Shown: positions 63,457-64,000 of the stretch, piece after piece
Numbering within the stretch: the stretch's first letter is position 1
How the letters are laid out: every line of letters starts with the position of its first letter
Source of the DNA: Leptolyngbyaceae cyanobacterium C42_A2020_001
Lineage (GTDB): Bacteria; Cyanobacteriota; Cyanobacteriia; Leptolyngbyales; Leptolyngbyaceae
DNA length: 64,000 nt
Direction: 5' to 3'
Assembly (NCBI GenBank): GCA_015272515.1
Contig: JACYLN010000113.1
Location: 1 to 64,000, forward strand
Program-made: the position numbers and the translations under genes
Notes under the pieces: generated by a model
The model's input: the letters and a program-made list of their open reading frames with translations, nothing else
Told to the model about the DNA's origin: nothing
Database searches by the model: none

Positions 63457-64000
63457 TTAGACTGTAACTGCCTGATTATCCACCCGACGAACCGCAACCA
63501 CCGACGGTTTTGGTGGCTGATTTACCTGCTTACTGGGCCAATTAGACCCGATCGGCACCTTGCGCTTCTGCATAAACTCCTTGCCATCTGTTGTTAGCAG
63601 TGCAAATTCTCGCTCTTCAAATGCCATATCCTTACGAGTTCCATTCGATTCACCGGGGTGCTGCACTGCCAGAAATAAGGTTTTGGCATCTGCCGAGAAA
63701 CAGGGTCCTGTGGTTTCACAATCCATCGGACCGGTGCCAAATAGAAATGCCTGTCCTGCTGCTTCAGGCGACATGGGCATATACCAAATGGCATTATTGC
63801 CGTAGATGCCACGCAAATTAGACTGACTCAAAGGTACGCCATTTTTCTCACGGCGGTTGGCAGGAACCGATTTATTTAGTTTGTCGGATGACATATCGGT
63901 AACCATCCAGAGATTGCCTTTAGGGTCAAAGGTAAGGTTATCGGGATTGGCAAAGCCCATGCCACCTGCCGCGGGTTCACCTCCAGTTGCCATCATCTCC
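63457..64000 (-). CDS. PhoX-like phosphatase (DUF839), 3' part
   Basis: The gene is cut by the window edge; its start lies beyond 64000. The visible 3' part encodes the end of a PhoX/DUF839-type beta-propeller phosphatase, with GFANPDNLTFDPKGNLWMVT, AEAAGQAFLFG-like and FSADAKTLFLAVQHPGESNG. Such proteins are secreted calcium- and iron-dependent phosphatases in cyanobacteria. The stop TAG at 63457 is intact. Confidence 0.85.
   Translation of the reverse strand, partial: EMMATGGEPAAGGMGFANPDNLTFDPKGNLWMVTDMSSDKLNKSVPANRREKNGVPLSQSNLRGIYGNNAIWYMPMSPEAAGQAFLFGTGPMDCETTGPCFSADAKTLFLAVQHPGESNGTRKDMAFEEREFALLTTDGKEFMQKRKVPIGSNWPSKQVNQPPKPSVVAVRRVDNQAVTV

Overview
This window is a piece of a cyanobacterial chromosome. 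It carries psbA, psb28, psbZ, psbE-F-L-J, psaI, ycf48, ycf54, rubA and ndhC-K-J, and the octamer GCGATCGC (HIP1) recurs very often in and between genes. The mix of DUF4079, DUF1823, DUF4278 and DUF4231 proteins, several Uma2 nucleases, and intergenic sequences rich in short tandem repeats suggests a filamentous, Leptolyngbya/Oscillatoriales-like organism. That placement is inference. I found no tRNA, rRNA, CRISPR array, prophage or intact insertion sequence.

Layout. 1-10 kb: psbA, a tyrosine phosphatase, a zinc alcohol dehydrogenase, a C-terminal processing protease (ctpB-like), moaB, psb28, ycf54 and pdxJ. 11-18 kb: tldE and tldD, separated by 3.6 kb holding a MazEF-type toxin-antitoxin cassette, a PD-(D/E)XK-like protein and two Uma2 genes, one with an in-frame stop. 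18-20 kb: two consecutive frameshifted genes (a VanX-type dipeptidase and a cupin) beside palindromic and tandem repeats. 21-30 kb: GMC oxidoreductase, bioF, acylphosphatase, a two-component pair, a MITE-like element and a DHH/CBS/tRNA-nucleotidyltransferase fusion. 30-46 kb: psbZ, ribH, guaB3, trxA, a UgpC-type ATPase, queC, nfi, glnB and queF. 46-51 kb: a polyamine ABC operon, potA-potD-potB-potC. 51-64 kb: PBP2, psaI, the rubA-ycf48-psbEFLJ operon, ndhCKJ, a Rieske oxygenase plus amidohydrolase pair, an LCP protein, and the end of a PhoX-like gene cut by the window edge.

Photosystem II synthesis and repair is the main functional theme: D1 and its processing-type protease, Psb28, Ycf48, rubredoxin RubA, cytochrome b559 and small subunits, with Ycf54 for chlorophyll synthesis. 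Nitrogen-related genes (glnB, pot, queC/queF, hpxZ-like) and cell-wall genes (PBP2, LCP, VanX remnant) make up much of the rest.

The observation I rate highest is a dispersed intergenic element of about 73 nt with four copies (1754-1826, 6591-6662, 17861-17937, 43825-43897). Two copies match at 61 of 73 positions by eye. The copies share a long-range stem whose base pairs change together, and a conserved CAAAGCTATA-like tail. Other notable points are three broken genes within 4.3 kb, a 182-bp MITE-like element whose terminal repeat supplies the stop codon of a histidine kinase, and simple-sequence inserts that stay in frame inside essential-looking genes.
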